A stretch of DNA of 64,000 bases, taken from the NCBI GenBank assembly GCA_946541575.1, contig CAMNJQ010000065.1:1-64000 (forward strand), in the 5' to 3' direction. A model generated the notes under the pieces. That model worked only from the letters and a program-made list of their open reading frames with translations. It was not told where the DNA came from and did not search any database. Shown here piece by piece: positions 1-10,309 of the stretch (positions are counted from its first letter, which is position 1; every line of letters starts with the position of its first letter). The stretch is from an uncultured Clostridium sp. Lineage in GTDB: Bacteria; Bacillota_I; Bacilli_A; RF39; UBA660. A program made the position numbers and the translations under genes.

Positions 1-89
1 AATGTTAAAACCGCTATTATTGAGATTATTCCTATTATTATTACTGCTCCAATTATTTCGATTAATGTAAAGCCTTTTTTATTCTTCAT
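1..89 (-). CDS. Type IV prepilin-like / pseudopilin protein, N-terminal part only (runs off the window)
   Basis: Reverse complement from position 89 reads MKNKKGFTLIEIIGAVIIIGIISIIAVLT: KGFTLIE prepilin cleavage motif followed by a hydrophobic helix. Confidence 0.8.
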   Translation of the reverse strand, partial: MKNKKGFTLIEIIGAVIIIGIISIIAVLT

Positions 90-125
90 ACAATCTACCT
101 CTATTTTATATTATAACATAATAAT

Positions 126-1055
126 CTACTTAAAAATACATTTCTCTTCATAATCATCTATTAATTTATTCACTATAAAAGCTTTATCTCTAATCTTACT
201 TAATATTATTCTTTTAAAAAATTTACTATTTGAATACTTAATTATTAGAACGTGCATTTCAGATAATGTTTTGTTAAGCTTTTCATAGCTTCCATTAACT
301 CCAATAACATCATCAAAAAGATTTGGTATTTCTTCTATAAAACCATTTAATCTTAACTTATTTATTGTTGAAGTAAATGTTTTATTCTCCACCAAAGATT
401 TACATACATATTTTTGATATGAATATGCATTTGATTCATATCGATCTCCATTAATCTCTCCATTTATTGCAAATAACAAATTAGCTATTTCACTATTTTC
501 AATATTAAATTTTCTAAAAGAATTAATGATATTAATGATTTCTTCCGTATCGTTTGTATTAAATATTTCTTCTAAAGTAACTTCATTAGATTTTTTCAAA
601 ATATTCAATGTCTTTTTATCATAAATTGTTCTACTTAATCCTGTCCTAACATAAACATATTTTTCATCATATATAATTTCATTATTAATAGAATTAATAG
701 CATGATTTATTTCATGAACAAGATCATCTATTAAAGTAGATAAATCAGTTGATGAATAATTGTTAACTATTATATATTTTTCAGTTCTATAATTACCATT
801 TTCATTTTTTAATAATCTATTAAAAGAAGCACTTATCATATTATTATCTTTCTCAGAAGTATATATTTCCACCTCATTAAAACATTTTAACACCAAATTT
901 TCATATGAAATACCATACTTATAAACAAACACGGGAACAATCAAATATAATAAATGTCTTATATTAGAATCATATTTATATTTATCACAAATATTATTAA
1001 CAAAAGAAATATATTTATTTAAAAATATATTAATATTACTTTGATTTAAATCCAT
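126..1055 (-). CDS. Hypothetical protein with HExxH zinc-metallopeptidase-like motif
   Basis: 309-aa ORF containing DLVHEINHAINS (HExxH); starts 5 nt after the dinB stop. Confidence 0.6.
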   Translation of the reverse strand: MDLNQSNINIFLNKYISFVNNICDKYKYDSNIRHLLYLIVPVFVYKYGISYENLVLKCFNEVEIYTSEKDNNMISASFNRLLKNENGNYRTEKYIIVNNYSSTDLSTLIDDLVHEINHAINSINNEIIYDEKYVYVRTGLSRTIYDKKTLNILKKSNEVTLEEIFNTNDTEEIINIINSFRKFNIENSEIANLLFAINGEINGDRYESNAYSYQKYVCKSLVENKTFTSTINKLRLNGFIEEIPNLFDDVIGVNGSYEKLNKTLSEMHVLIIKYSNSKFFKRIILSKIRDKAFIVNKLIDDYEEKCIFK

Positions 1056-1059
1056 ATAA

Positions 1060-2247
1060 TCATTCCTTTTTTTCTAGTAAAGAAGCCGGATTAATAATAT
1101 TACTTCCGTACTTATCTTTTATTTTATCAAGTGCAAACTGTACTTTGTCATTGTCACTACCATTAGAATTAAAAATATCATTTTGAATTATCTTTTCTTC
1201 TACTAGACCTGATAGTCTTATACCTATATTTCTTATTTTCTCAAAATTCCAAGATTTATACAATATATCAATTACATAATCATATATTTCGTTATTTGAA
1301 CATATTGGGTTTTCAATAGTAATCTGTTTTGAATAGCTAACAAAATCATATGTTTTAAAAGTAACTGTAACAACTGTAGCATATAGTTTTTTTCTTCTTA
1401 AACTTCTTCCTATATCATCAACCTGTTTTAAAAGTATTTTTTTTAAATAATCTATATCGTCACTATCATGATCTAAAGTTAAAGATACACTTATGCTTTT
1501 ATTTACTGACACACTAGAATCAACAATAGAATCATCTATTCCATTAGCATGATTCCATAATTCCATCCCAAGATTTTTAAACTCTTTAACTAATAAAGTT
1601 GGATTTGCTTTCGCAACATCTCCTATCGTTTTATATCCCATTTTAGTTAGCTTTTCAGATGTTTTTTTCCCAACCATAAACAAATCATTAATTGGTAATG
1701 GCCACATTTTTGTTTTAATTTCATTATTAAATAAAGTATGTACTTTATTAGGCTTTTCAAAATCGCTCGCCATTTTAGCACATAATTTATTATTAGCTAT
1801 TCCTATATTAACTGTAAAGCCAAATAATTTATATATTTCATCCTTAATTTTATAAGCCAGTGTTATTAAATCATCATAAATATAGTGCATTCCACTCATA
1901 TCAACAAAGCATTCATCAATTGAAAATCTTTCAACATCAGGAGAATATTTAGATATATAATTAAACATTTTATCAGACATTTCACGATAATAATGATAAT
2001 TAGGCGGATATACTTTAACATTTGGACATTTCTTTCTAGCTTGATATAAAGTTTCCGCAGTTACAATACCAAATCTTTTTGCCACTGGACTTTTAGCCAA
2101 AACAATACCATGTCTTTTATCTTCATCTCCACCAATAACAGATGAAATAGTTCTGATATCAATTGGATAACCTTCACTTAACAATTTAACAGCAGTCCAA
2201 GACAAAAAAGCATTATTAACATCTATATGAAAAATTACTCTATCCAT
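1060..2247 (-). CDS. dinB: Y-family DNA polymerase IV
   Basis: FHIDVNNAFLSW, SIDECFVDMSG and NIGIANNKLCAKMASDFEKPNK motifs typical of DinB/UmuC. Confidence 0.93.
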   Translation of the reverse strand: MDRVIFHIDVNNAFLSWTAVKLLSEGYPIDIRTISSVIGGDEDKRHGIVLAKSPVAKRFGIVTAETLYQARKKCPNVKVYPPNYHYYREMSDKMFNYISKYSPDVERFSIDECFVDMSGMHYIYDDLITLAYKIKDEIYKLFGFTVNIGIANNKLCAKMASDFEKPNKVHTLFNNEIKTKMWPLPINDLFMVGKKTSEKLTKMGYKTIGDVAKANPTLLVKEFKNLGMELWNHANGIDDSIVDSSVSVNKSISVSLTLDHDSDDIDYLKKILLKQVDDIGRSLRRKKLYATVVTVTFKTYDFVSYSKQITIENPICSNNEIYDYVIDILYKSWNFEKIRNIGIRLSGLVEEKIIQNDIFNSNGSDNDKVQFALDKIKDKYGSNIINPASLLEKKE

Positions 2248-2334
2248 AAAACCACCAATTATATTATAGAAAGTATTTTCGATTGATTCAACATTATAAT
2301 TTATGTTAGAATAAAAACATAGGAGATATATTAT

Positions 2335-2553
2335 ATGAATGAAGATAATAAATCATTTCAACAAATGAATGAAGAAGAAAGAATAACTGCAATAATATAT
2401 AGTGATCCGGAATTGCGAGAATTATATAGCACTAATAAAGAGGAAGCTATAGCACAAGCAAGAATTAAAATGTTTGAAAATGCAGAAATTGATTCAGTTC
2501 CATTAACTACTAAAAGAAATGATGAAAACGAAGAATATAGTCCAAGAATGTAA
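2335..2553 (+). CDS. Small hypothetical protein, 72 aa
   Basis: Intact ORF with upstream RBS-like aggagat; divergent from dinB. Confidence 0.5.
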   Translation: MNEDNKSFQQMNEEERITAIIYSDPELRELYSTNKEEAIAQARIKMFENAEIDSVPLTTKRNDENEEYSPRM

Positions 2554-2564
2554 GGAGAAAGAAA

Positions 2565-2771
2565 ATGAAAGAAAAAATTGATGAAATCGTAAAGAAAGTT
2601 CAAAGTGATCCAAAGATGCTTGAAAATTTTCAAAAAAATCCAGTTAAAGCTGTTGAAGACATAGTTGGAGTTGATTTACCAGAAGACCAAATTAACAATA
2701 TTGTTGATGGAGTTAAAGCAAAAATCAACTTAGACAGCATTGGAAATTCAATTAAGGGATTATTGGGATAA
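2565..2771 (+). CDS. Small conserved-looking protein, 68 aa
   Basis: ORF preceded by aaggagaaag RBS and followed by an intrinsic terminator; FQKNPVKAVEDIVGVDLPEDQINNIVDGVKAKI. Confidence 0.65.
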   Translation: MKEKIDEIVKKVQSDPKMLENFQKNPVKAVEDIVGVDLPEDQINNIVDGVKAKINLDSIGNSIKGLLG

Positions 2772-2772
2772 T

Positions 2773-2806
2773 AAAAAAGAGCTACAAAAAGCTCTTTTTT
2801 ATTTTA
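2773..2806. terminator. Bidirectional intrinsic terminator between the 68-aa ORF and gpmI
   Basis: aaaaaagagctacaaaaagctctttttt inverted repeat with A/T tracts. Confidence 0.85.
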
Positions 2807-4316
2807 TTAAACACTCTCCATTCATTTCTTCTGGAATAGGAAGTCCAATTATTTTTAACATTGTAGGAGCAATATCAGCAAGTTTACCATCCTTCAATTC
2901 TATTCCTTCTTTAGTAACAATACAAGGAACAGGGAAAGTTGTATGACTTGTTACTGGATTATGAGATTCATCCCACATCATATCACAATTTCCATGATCA
3001 GCAATAATTATCAAAGTTCCATCTAATTCTTCAACAACTTTATGATAAATTTTAGCTAAACATTTATCCATATCTTCAACAGCTTCTTTCGCAGCATCAT
3101 AATTACCTGTATGTCCAACCATATCTCCATTAGCAAGATTCATAATTGTAACATCAAAATTATCTACTTCCTCTAAAAACTTATCAGTAACAATATAAGC
3201 GCTCATTTCAGGCATCAAATCATATGTAGCTACTTTAGGAGATGGTATTAATATTTTTTTCATGTCTGGATATTCTACTTCACGACCACCATCAAAGAAG
3301 AAAGTAACATGGGCAAACTTTTCTGTCTCTGCAATTCTTAACTGACTAATATTATTATCATGTAAATAATCTACTAAAATATTTTTCATATCCAAATCGT
3401 TAAATGCGTGTGGAGCTTTAACAGACTCTACTACAGGAAACATAGTTAGAACTTTCAAATTATTGAATTTCTTTAAATGTAAATTTTTCTCTAAAGCTTT
3501 ATCATTAACAAAATCAACATTTGTAAAACAAGTAAATAACTCTCTTAATCTATCTTTTCTAAAATTAAAAGTTATAACTCCATCATTATCATTTAAAGGA
3601 CAATTATTTATTAATCCTGGAATAACAAATTCATCATATACTTCTTTATCATAGTTTTCTTTTATTAAATCTTTATAAGATTTATAAACAGGCCCATCAC
3701 CATATACAATAGCATCATAAGATAGTTTTAATCTATCATAGTTATCATCTCTATCCATTCCATAATATCTTCCTGAAATAGTAGATATTTTTCCAAATCC
3801 CAATTCATCTATTTTTTCTTGTAACTTATCTAAATATTTAAGAGCACTATCTCTAGGAGTATCTCTACCATCTAAGAACAAATCAAAGTAAACATCTGTA
3901 ACTTCTTTTTCTTTGCATAAGTCTAAAAGTCCTAATAGATGATTTATATGTGAATGAACTCCACCATCTGATAATAACCCCATAAAATGAAGATTTGATT
4001 TATTACTTTTTACATGATCTAATACTTCTAATATTTTATCATTTTCTCTAATTGAACCATCTTCAATAGCAGCAGTAATTGCTTGCAAAGGTTGAAGAGC
4101 AACTCTTCCACTACCTAAATTCATATGTCCAACTTCACTAGTTCCCATTTGTCCTTCAGGAAGCCCCACAGCAGTACCACTTGCCTGTAATATTGAATGA
4201 GGATACTTTTTCATAAGCAGATCAAATGTTGGCTTATTAGCGTTTTTAAATGCGTTACCATCTGGATTTTCTCTTATTCCACATCCATCCAAAATACATA
4301 AAACTAATTTTTTCAT
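2799..4316 (-). CDS. gpmI: 2,3-bisphosphoglycerate-independent phosphoglycerate mutase
   Basis: ILDGCGIRENPDGNA, TSEVGHMNLGSGR, FFFDGGREV, IADHGNCD motifs. Confidence 0.97.
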   Translation of the reverse strand: MKKLVLCILDGCGIRENPDGNAFKNANKPTFDLLMKKYPHSILQASGTAVGLPEGQMGTSEVGHMNLGSGRVALQPLQAITAAIEDGSIRENDKILEVLDHVKSNKSNLHFMGLLSDGGVHSHINHLLGLLDLCKEKEVTDVYFDLFLDGRDTPRDSALKYLDKLQEKIDELGFGKISTISGRYYGMDRDDNYDRLKLSYDAIVYGDGPVYKSYKDLIKENYDKEVYDEFVIPGLINNCPLNDNDGVITFNFRKDRLRELFTCFTNVDFVNDKALEKNLHLKKFNNLKVLTMFPVVESVKAPHAFNDLDMKNILVDYLHDNNISQLRIAETEKFAHVTFFFDGGREVEYPDMKKILIPSPKVATYDLMPEMSAYIVTDKFLEEVDNFDVTIMNLANGDMVGHTGNYDAAKEAVEDMDKCLAKIYHKVVEELDGTLIIIADHGNCDMMWDESHNPVTSHTTFPVPCIVTKEGIELKDGKLADIAPTMLKIIGLPIPEEMNGECLIK

Positions 4317-4332
4317 ATTCTAATCTCACTTT

Positions 4333-5607
4333 CTATACTAAATCTCCAAAACAAAATGTTGCATACAAAGGAATATATCTTATACCCCTCTTAATACAAA
4401 AATTATCTTGAGTAACCCTAATTGCTTCAATTGGTTTAAATTTCTCTATATATACAGATAATGCTTTAGATTTAGTCTTATTAAATGGAACTAATTCTAT
4501 TGGTATTATGTTACCAGTTCTAGTTTGAATAACAAAATCAATATAAGCTTTTCCTAAAGACTGATAATAATATAAACTAAATCCACAACTTATCAAAGAC
4601 ACTGCTACACTATTTTCATATAAAATTGATTTTAGTTGATCATCACTATCAACAATTGATTTATTTATATTTAATTTTTTATATAAAAGTCCAGTATCAT
4701 TCATGTAAACTTTAAAGATATCTTTATCTTTGAAATTACTAATTGGAGATTTAACATCTTGAAGCTTATAACATTTATATATAAAACCATTATTATGTAA
4801 AAAAGTCAATGCATTTTCATACTCTTTACTTCTTCCACCATCTTTAATTAATCCATATTGAAATTTTTTATTAGATTTTAAAAGTTGTTCTGAAATACTA
4901 TTATATACTTCATTACTACGAATAATATCAATTAAGTTTTCTTGTAAAGACATCTCTTTATTATATGAATCAATTATCTTATCAAAAGAGGAATTAACAA
5001 GTAATAAATTATTTTCACGTATTGATAAATCAACTGCTTCAGGCATCCCACCAGTAAGAATAAATTGATTAAAATAATCCATAGCTACTTTATGAAAAGG
5101 CATTTTACTATTATTTTTAAAAGAATTTCTTATAAATTCAACAAGCTCTTCTTTTCCAATAGCAACTAAATATTCTTCAAAATCCATTGGAAGCATTGAT
5201 TTAAACTGTAATTCAACACCTTTAAATTTAGATAAATTATCTTTTAAAGAAGTAACTATAATCACATGATAATCATTTTTAAATTTACCCAAAGTTTTAA
5301 TAGTATTAACAATTTCAACATCATTAACATTATCTATAACAATTAATGTTTCATTTTTTACAATTTCTTGCTTAGATAAATCACTTAATGCATTAATAAT
5401 TCCATCAATTGTATTTTGTTTTTGTAATACCTCAAGAAGTTTTTTATTATTATTAGCATCAAAATATATTGTATTACGATAATTATTCTCCCCAAACTTT
5501 AATACAGTATAAGTTTTTCCTACTTGCTTGCTACCATAAACTACTAATGGTTTTCTGTTAACATCGAATTGCCATTTTTCAAGGAATTTATTTATTTTAC
5601 GCTCCAT
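4333..5607 (-). CDS. AAA-14/DUF4143-type ATPase
   Basis: Walker A-like VVYGSKQVGKTYTVLKFG, GGMPEAV motif; start adjusted to MERKINKF. Confidence 0.8.
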   Translation of the reverse strand: MERKINKFLEKWQFDVNRKPLVVYGSKQVGKTYTVLKFGENNYRNTIYFDANNNKKLLEVLQKQNTIDGIINALSDLSKQEIVKNETLIVIDNVNDVEIVNTIKTLGKFKNDYHVIIVTSLKDNLSKFKGVELQFKSMLPMDFEEYLVAIGKEELVEFIRNSFKNNSKMPFHKVAMDYFNQFILTGGMPEAVDLSIRENNLLLVNSSFDKIIDSYNKEMSLQENLIDIIRSNEVYNSISEQLLKSNKKFQYGLIKDGGRSKEYENALTFLHNNGFIYKCYKLQDVKSPISNFKDKDIFKVYMNDTGLLYKKLNINKSIVDSDDQLKSILYENSVAVSLISCGFSLYYYQSLGKAYIDFVIQTRTGNIIPIELVPFNKTKSKALSVYIEKFKPIEAIRVTQDNFCIKRGIRYIPLYATFCFGDLV

Positions 5608-5682
5608 AAAGTGACCTCCAATATCATTTTTCATACTATATAATATAATAATAGCAAATAAAAGTCAAGCAGATAAAATACT

Positions 5683-5708
5683 AAAAAAAGATGACTAAAT
5701 CATCTTTT
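5683..5708 (-). terminator. Intrinsic terminator overlapping the AAA+ gene stop
   Basis: aaaagatga-ctaaa-tcatctttt stem with flanking A tract (T tract on minus strand). Confidence 0.8.
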
Positions 5709-7269
5709 ATTGTATTAAATTATCAATATTAATATCTTCATCTGTAATAGTAACTAACAAGTCTTTTCTCTTTTTTTCTTGAGTATTTGTCGCATGTCTA
5801 ACAATAGTTTTTTCATACATATTTCTAACAAATCTTGCATTTCCAAAATTCTTAGTATTAATATTACTTTCTATTATAGATTTTGCTTTATTAATAGCAC
5901 TATCAGTTATTTTAAAACCAGCTTTATTAATAAATGATTTAAATATTTCAATTAATTCATCAACTGAATAATCTTTAAATGTTAATGTATATCCAATACG
6001 AGAAACAATTCCAGAATTTGAATTTAAAAAGTCTTGCATTTCTTTAGTATATCCTGCAAAAATTACAACTAAATCGTCTCGATAATCTTCCATAGCTTTA
6101 ATCAAAGTTGCAATTGCTTCATCATTATATGAGCCATTATCACTAGCTAAAGCATAAGCTTCATCAATAAATAAAATACCACCTTTTGCTCTTTCTATTA
6201 CAGCATTAGTCTTAGGAGCAGTTTGTCCAACATATTCAGCAACTAAATCTTTAGAAGATACTTCTATAAGTTTATTCTCTTTAATATAACCTAAATTATA
6301 TAAAATACCAGATAATAGTCTTGCAACAGTAGTCTTACCTGTTCCAGGATTTCCTAGAAATAACATATGCAAATTTATATCTTTAATTTTTAATGTCCCT
6401 TCAGTTTTTTGTTTCAAAGTAATTAAACTAACTAAATCATTCAATGCATCTTTAACATCTTGTAACCCAACTAAATCATTTAATTCTTCAAATATCTGTT
6501 CATTAGATTTAGATTCACCATATTTTGGAATATCATTATTAAAAGAAATATAATTAATTAACTTATCTCTATAAGTAATATAATCATCTAATGTTTTATT
6601 ATAAGTATTTGTAATATAATCTAATAAAGATACACTTTTTTCTTCATCTAATATAACTTTTGATTTAACTTCATTATAAACGTCTTGAATATCAGGCCTT
6701 ATACCAACTAATTCAAAAGTAAAATATTTATTTTTTAAATCATTATCGTAAGTCAAAAAAGAATCAATATTATTTTTATTATCAATTAAAATAGAAATAT
6801 TTTTTTTACTTAAATTGTTTTTTAAATTAAATAAAAATAAATTCTTATCTTGAACATCTTGACTATCAAATGCCTTTAAATCAGTATATGTAACAATTCC
6901 ATTCTTATAAATTGATGACAAATCAGTATTTTTATTTAAGTTAAACATTGATAAACTAGTAGAACTACTATTTGTAATATAACTACCAGATTTGCTTTTA
7001 AAAATATTAACAACTTTATTAATTGTTTCTTTATTATCACAAACTAGTTTAATATTAAAAGTAATATAATTATTTGTTTTTGAATTATTATAATTATCCA
7101 TATATAAAATAATCTTTTTTAATAATTCAATTGATTTTTCATCTAATAAAAGATTATCCATATCAATTTCTTCATTAACTTCTTCTATTTTCTTAAAATT
7201 TGATTGATCAGTTAATAAACTACTACCAAAAAAGTCATCATACATTTTACTAAAATTATTATTATCCAT
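5707..7269 (-). CDS. SpoVK/CbbX-like AAA+ ATPase with unassigned N-terminal region
   Basis: LGNPGTGKTTVARLLSG Walker A, GGILFIDEAYAL Walker B. Confidence 0.88.
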   Translation of the reverse strand: MDNNNFSKMYDDFFGSSLLTDQSNFKKIEEVNEEIDMDNLLLDEKSIELLKKIILYMDNYNNSKTNNYITFNIKLVCDNKETINKVVNIFKSKSGSYITNSSSTSLSMFNLNKNTDLSSIYKNGIVTYTDLKAFDSQDVQDKNLFLFNLKNNLSKKNISILIDNKNNIDSFLTYDNDLKNKYFTFELVGIRPDIQDVYNEVKSKVILDEEKSVSLLDYITNTYNKTLDDYITYRDKLINYISFNNDIPKYGESKSNEQIFEELNDLVGLQDVKDALNDLVSLITLKQKTEGTLKIKDINLHMLFLGNPGTGKTTVARLLSGILYNLGYIKENKLIEVSSKDLVAEYVGQTAPKTNAVIERAKGGILFIDEAYALASDNGSYNDEAIATLIKAMEDYRDDLVVIFAGYTKEMQDFLNSNSGIVSRIGYTLTFKDYSVDELIEIFKSFINKAGFKITDSAINKAKSIIESNINTKNFGNARFVRNMYEKTIVRHATNTQEKKRKDLLVTITDEDINIDNLIQ

Positions 7270-7298
7270 ATTTTTTTACCTCTATTTAATTATATAAG

Positions 7299-7325
7299 AA
7301 AAAGGATGATAAATCATCCTTTTTA
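7299..7325 (-). terminator. Intrinsic terminator between telA-like and AAA+ genes
   Basis: aaaaaggatga-taaa-tcatccttttt hairpin. Confidence 0.75.
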
Positions 7326-7332
7326 TACTTAT

Positions 7333-8484
7333 TTACTCACCTTTTTTTTCAACTTTTATTTGTAACATTTTATCTTTTAATTCTTTTTCTATATTTTCAA
7401 GTTCTTTTTCAGATTCTTGACGTTTAATCTTACCTTGTTCATGTATTTCTATAACTTTATCCAAAGTCTCTAAAATATTTTGATTTGTTTTCTTTAAAGT
7501 TTCAATATCTACAATTGCTTTTTCGCTTTCTTCAGCAACTTTAATAGATCCTTGCTTTAATGTTTCACTATTTTTAACAAGTAATTCATTAGTTAATTTA
7601 GATACTTCTTGTTGATGTTTTAAAGCTGTCTTAGAATGATTAATACCTAATGCTAAAACCATTTGGTTCTTCCATAATGGTATAGTATTAGTTATTGAAC
7701 TTTGAATTTTTTCGACAAGTTCAGCATCATTATTTTGAAGTAATCTAATTTGTGGTGCCATTTGTAAAGAAATAATTCTAGTTGTTTTTAAATCATAGAT
7801 TTTCTTTTCAAAACGATTAATAACATTTTCCAAATCATTAACTTTTTGAATATCCATTTGATCTTTAGTTTCTTCTGCCTTTTTACGAAGTTCAACTAAA
7901 TCTTTAGTTTTTAACTCTTCAATTTTCTTCTCACCAGCAATAATATAAAGTGATATTTCTTTGAAAAACTCTAAGTTTTTTTGGTACATAGTATCATAAA
8001 TATTAATGTCTTTTAACATTAATAACTTATCTTTTTCCAAACCACTTTCAATAGTAGTTATGTTATTTTCAATTTTATTATATTTTGAAATTAATTTGTC
8101 AATTTCTTTCTTAGCACTAGAAAATATCTTTTCAAAAAATGAAGTATGATTAGAATCATCAACAGCTTTATCAAAAGACTTAATTTCACCAACTAAATCA
8201 CTAAGTAACTTACCTGTTTCTCCAGCATCTTTTGTCCTAACTTTTTCTAAAACTGAATCACTAAATTTTGAAATTTTATCTTGAGCAGCACTACCAAATT
8301 GAATTATTTGAGTTTGATCATTAACATCAATTTCATTATTAAACTTTTCAATAGCATTTTTTTCGTCTTCAGTTAAATTATCATAATTTAGAGATGATTC
8401 AATTTCCTTTTCATCAGCTACATTTTTTACATCTACTAGTTTCTCTAGCTCTTTTTGTTCCATTTTTTCAACTTTTAATTCCAT
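7333..8484 (-). CDS. telA: TelA/YaaN family (toxic anion resistance) protein
   Basis: Coiled-coil protein with LQMAPQIRLLQNNDAELVEKIQSSITNTIPLWKNQMVLALGI, characteristic of the TelA family. Confidence 0.85.
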   Translation of the reverse strand: MELKVEKMEQKELEKLVDVKNVADEKEIESSLNYDNLTEDEKNAIEKFNNEIDVNDQTQIIQFGSAAQDKISKFSDSVLEKVRTKDAGETGKLLSDLVGEIKSFDKAVDDSNHTSFFEKIFSSAKKEIDKLISKYNKIENNITTIESGLEKDKLLMLKDINIYDTMYQKNLEFFKEISLYIIAGEKKIEELKTKDLVELRKKAEETKDQMDIQKVNDLENVINRFEKKIYDLKTTRIISLQMAPQIRLLQNNDAELVEKIQSSITNTIPLWKNQMVLALGINHSKTALKHQQEVSKLTNELLVKNSETLKQGSIKVAEESEKAIVDIETLKKTNQNILETLDKVIEIHEQGKIKRQESEKELENIEKELKDKMLQIKVEKKGE

Positions 8485-8485
8485 A

Positions 8486-9685
8486 CTAATTTCCTTTCAA
8501 AAATTCTATTAATTTATTATATGTGTCCATCTTAAGAGATGATACAGTACTTGAAATAACTTTTGGAACTGCAAGACCAATCTTAGTTACATCATAACTT
8601 CCACCAGTAATTCCAGTTCTAAATCCATACTTTTCCCAAGCTATCTTTTGAATTTCTTCATCATTATAGGCTTCTAATAATAATTTTCCATTCTCTGTAA
8701 ACGCTGCAAAGCAGTGACTATTCCAAATTGTTGGAGCTGGATAAAGTATTCTTATACTATCTTTTACTTGTTCAAATCCATTAGGATTAGAATTAGCAAA
8801 ATCAATTATACTTTTTTCATAATCTACAATCATTGGATTTCCACCCATACCTGTTTTTAAATATCTTTCAAACAAATCTGCAGGTGTATTATTCATATAA
8901 CCAGATTTAATATAAAAATCTCTTAGTTTTGGCAAATTATTTGCGATATTTTCACTTGTAACTTCTCCACCTGATAAAATTGATAAAAGTAAACCATAAT
9001 ATGTTGCTCCTGGAGATGATGTTACTGGATCAGTTGACCCTATATTAATTGAACCATAAAGATCTTTAAGGCCAATTTCACTCCATTTCTTACCACTTAA
9101 AATATAATTCATTAACTTATTCATATCAGAAATAAAATAAACACCATCATCATTAACAGTTACAATTCCTTCATTTTGAAGAGCATCAACAACTTCTTTC
9201 CAACTATAAATAACAATTGGAGTATTTAACGTAAGTCCACCAGATAAAACTGTATATCTATCAGATTCTCCTAATTCTTTATTTGGATAATTTTTATAAT
9301 AGTCATAAAATCTTTGATCTGAAGTAAATAAAGCATCATATTTAGAAACATCTGGAGAGTTAATTGTTAAATTTTCACCATTAGAAATTCTCGAAATAAC
9401 ACTATCATTTCCTAATCCAACTTTTTCTCTTATTAATGGCCATAAAATAGTTTTACCATTACTCCAAGTATCATAAACAGCATTTATTTTATACTTCTCT
9501 CTTAATATTTTATTTACATCTGGATCTGCAAGGAAATCTTCCTTTCCACCACCAGTTGCAACATATATTGTTGTTAAATCAGAATAGTCTTCACCAGAAC
9601 TTTTACCGGAAAAAGTTTTAATTCCAATTATTACTCCAATAAGTACTAAGAAAATAACTATACCAATTATTTGTTTTTTATTCAT
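8486..9685 (-). CDS. Membrane-anchored extracellular solute-binding-like protein
   Basis: N-terminal TM helix IIGIVIFLVLIGVIIGI then a type 2 periplasmic-binding-like domain; no lipobox; start adjusted to MNKKQII. Confidence 0.65.
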   Translation of the reverse strand: MNKKQIIGIVIFLVLIGVIIGIKTFSGKSSGEDYSDLTTIYVATGGGKEDFLADPDVNKILREKYKINAVYDTWSNGKTILWPLIREKVGLGNDSVISRISNGENLTINSPDVSKYDALFTSDQRFYDYYKNYPNKELGESDRYTVLSGGLTLNTPIVIYSWKEVVDALQNEGIVTVNDDGVYFISDMNKLMNYILSGKKWSEIGLKDLYGSINIGSTDPVTSSPGATYYGLLLSILSGGEVTSENIANNLPKLRDFYIKSGYMNNTPADLFERYLKTGMGGNPMIVDYEKSIIDFANSNPNGFEQVKDSIRILYPAPTIWNSHCFAAFTENGKLLLEAYNDEEIQKIAWEKYGFRTGITGGSYDVTKIGLAVPKVISSTVSSLKMDTYNKLIEFLKGN

Positions 9686-10307
9686 TTGAATCATCACCAT
9701 CCTTAACTACTAAATCATTACTATTATAGCCATCTGACTTAAGCATTTGATTATATACTTTCATTTCTGCTTCATTATTTTCAATATCGTTTTGATATAA
9801 ACTATTAAGAATCTTTCTAAAAGCCAAAGAAGTTTCCTCAACCATTTTAGCACTATTCTTCATAAACTTTTTACTATCTTTCGAAGTTAATTCTTGATTT
9901 TCTATTTCGTCATATCTATCTATTATGTTAACACAAACTGGTAAATAATAATCAAGAAATTTATTAGAAGTTGAATTATTAATATTATTTTTTTCAATAG
10001 TGTTAATTATCTTATTAGTTGTAGAATTAATATTCTTTAAATATTTTTTTACAGTTTCATCTTCTATTTCTTTTATCATGTCAGAAATATGTTTATTACT
10101 CTTCTTTGCACTATCAATTTTTTTTGATAAAGATTCTTCTTTGAAGTCATATTTCTTTTCCTTAGAATCTCCCATAATTAATTCAGAAGCAACGTATGCA
10201 CCAGCTCCAATTACCAAAGAAGGAATAATTGCAACAGAAAGCCCTAAATAACCAATTGCAAAAAACGAAGCACCTACTACACCAGAAACAATCTCTTTAT
10301 TTTTCAT
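9678..10307 (-). CDS. XpaC-like protein
   Basis: Two N-terminal hydrophobic segments then helical domain; 'DYYLPVCVNIIDRYDEIENQ' resembles XpaC; linked to TelA; overlaps the next gene by 8 nt. Confidence 0.6.
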   Translation of the reverse strand: MKNKEIVSGVVGASFFAIGYLGLSVAIIPSLVIGAGAYVASELIMGDSKEKKYDFKEESLSKKIDSAKKSNKHISDMIKEIEDETVKKYLKNINSTTNKIINTIEKNNINNSTSNKFLDYYLPVCVNIIDRYDEIENQELTSKDSKKFMKNSAKMVEETSLAFRKILNSLYQNDIENNEAEMKVYNQMLKSDGYNSNDLVVKDGDDSNE

Positions 10308-10309
10308 AA

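Noticed and set aside
2358-2633. Minus-strand 91-aa ORF opposite the two small plus-strand ORFs
   Set aside because: Antisense shadow; the plus-strand ORFs have RBSs and the terminator fits them better.
2565-2771. RiPP precursor hypothesis for the 68-aa protein
   Set aside because: Only a loose similarity to leader helices; no maturase, transporter or Cys/Ser/Thr-rich core nearby.
2740-2946. Plus-strand 68-aa ORF crossing the terminator into gpmI
   Set aside because: Overlaps a clear terminator and the gpmI 3' end; no RBS support.
4333-5607. DUF4143/AAA-14 ATPase as a defence or toxin system
   Set aside because: Common stand-alone family in AT-rich Bacillota; no partner gene beside it.
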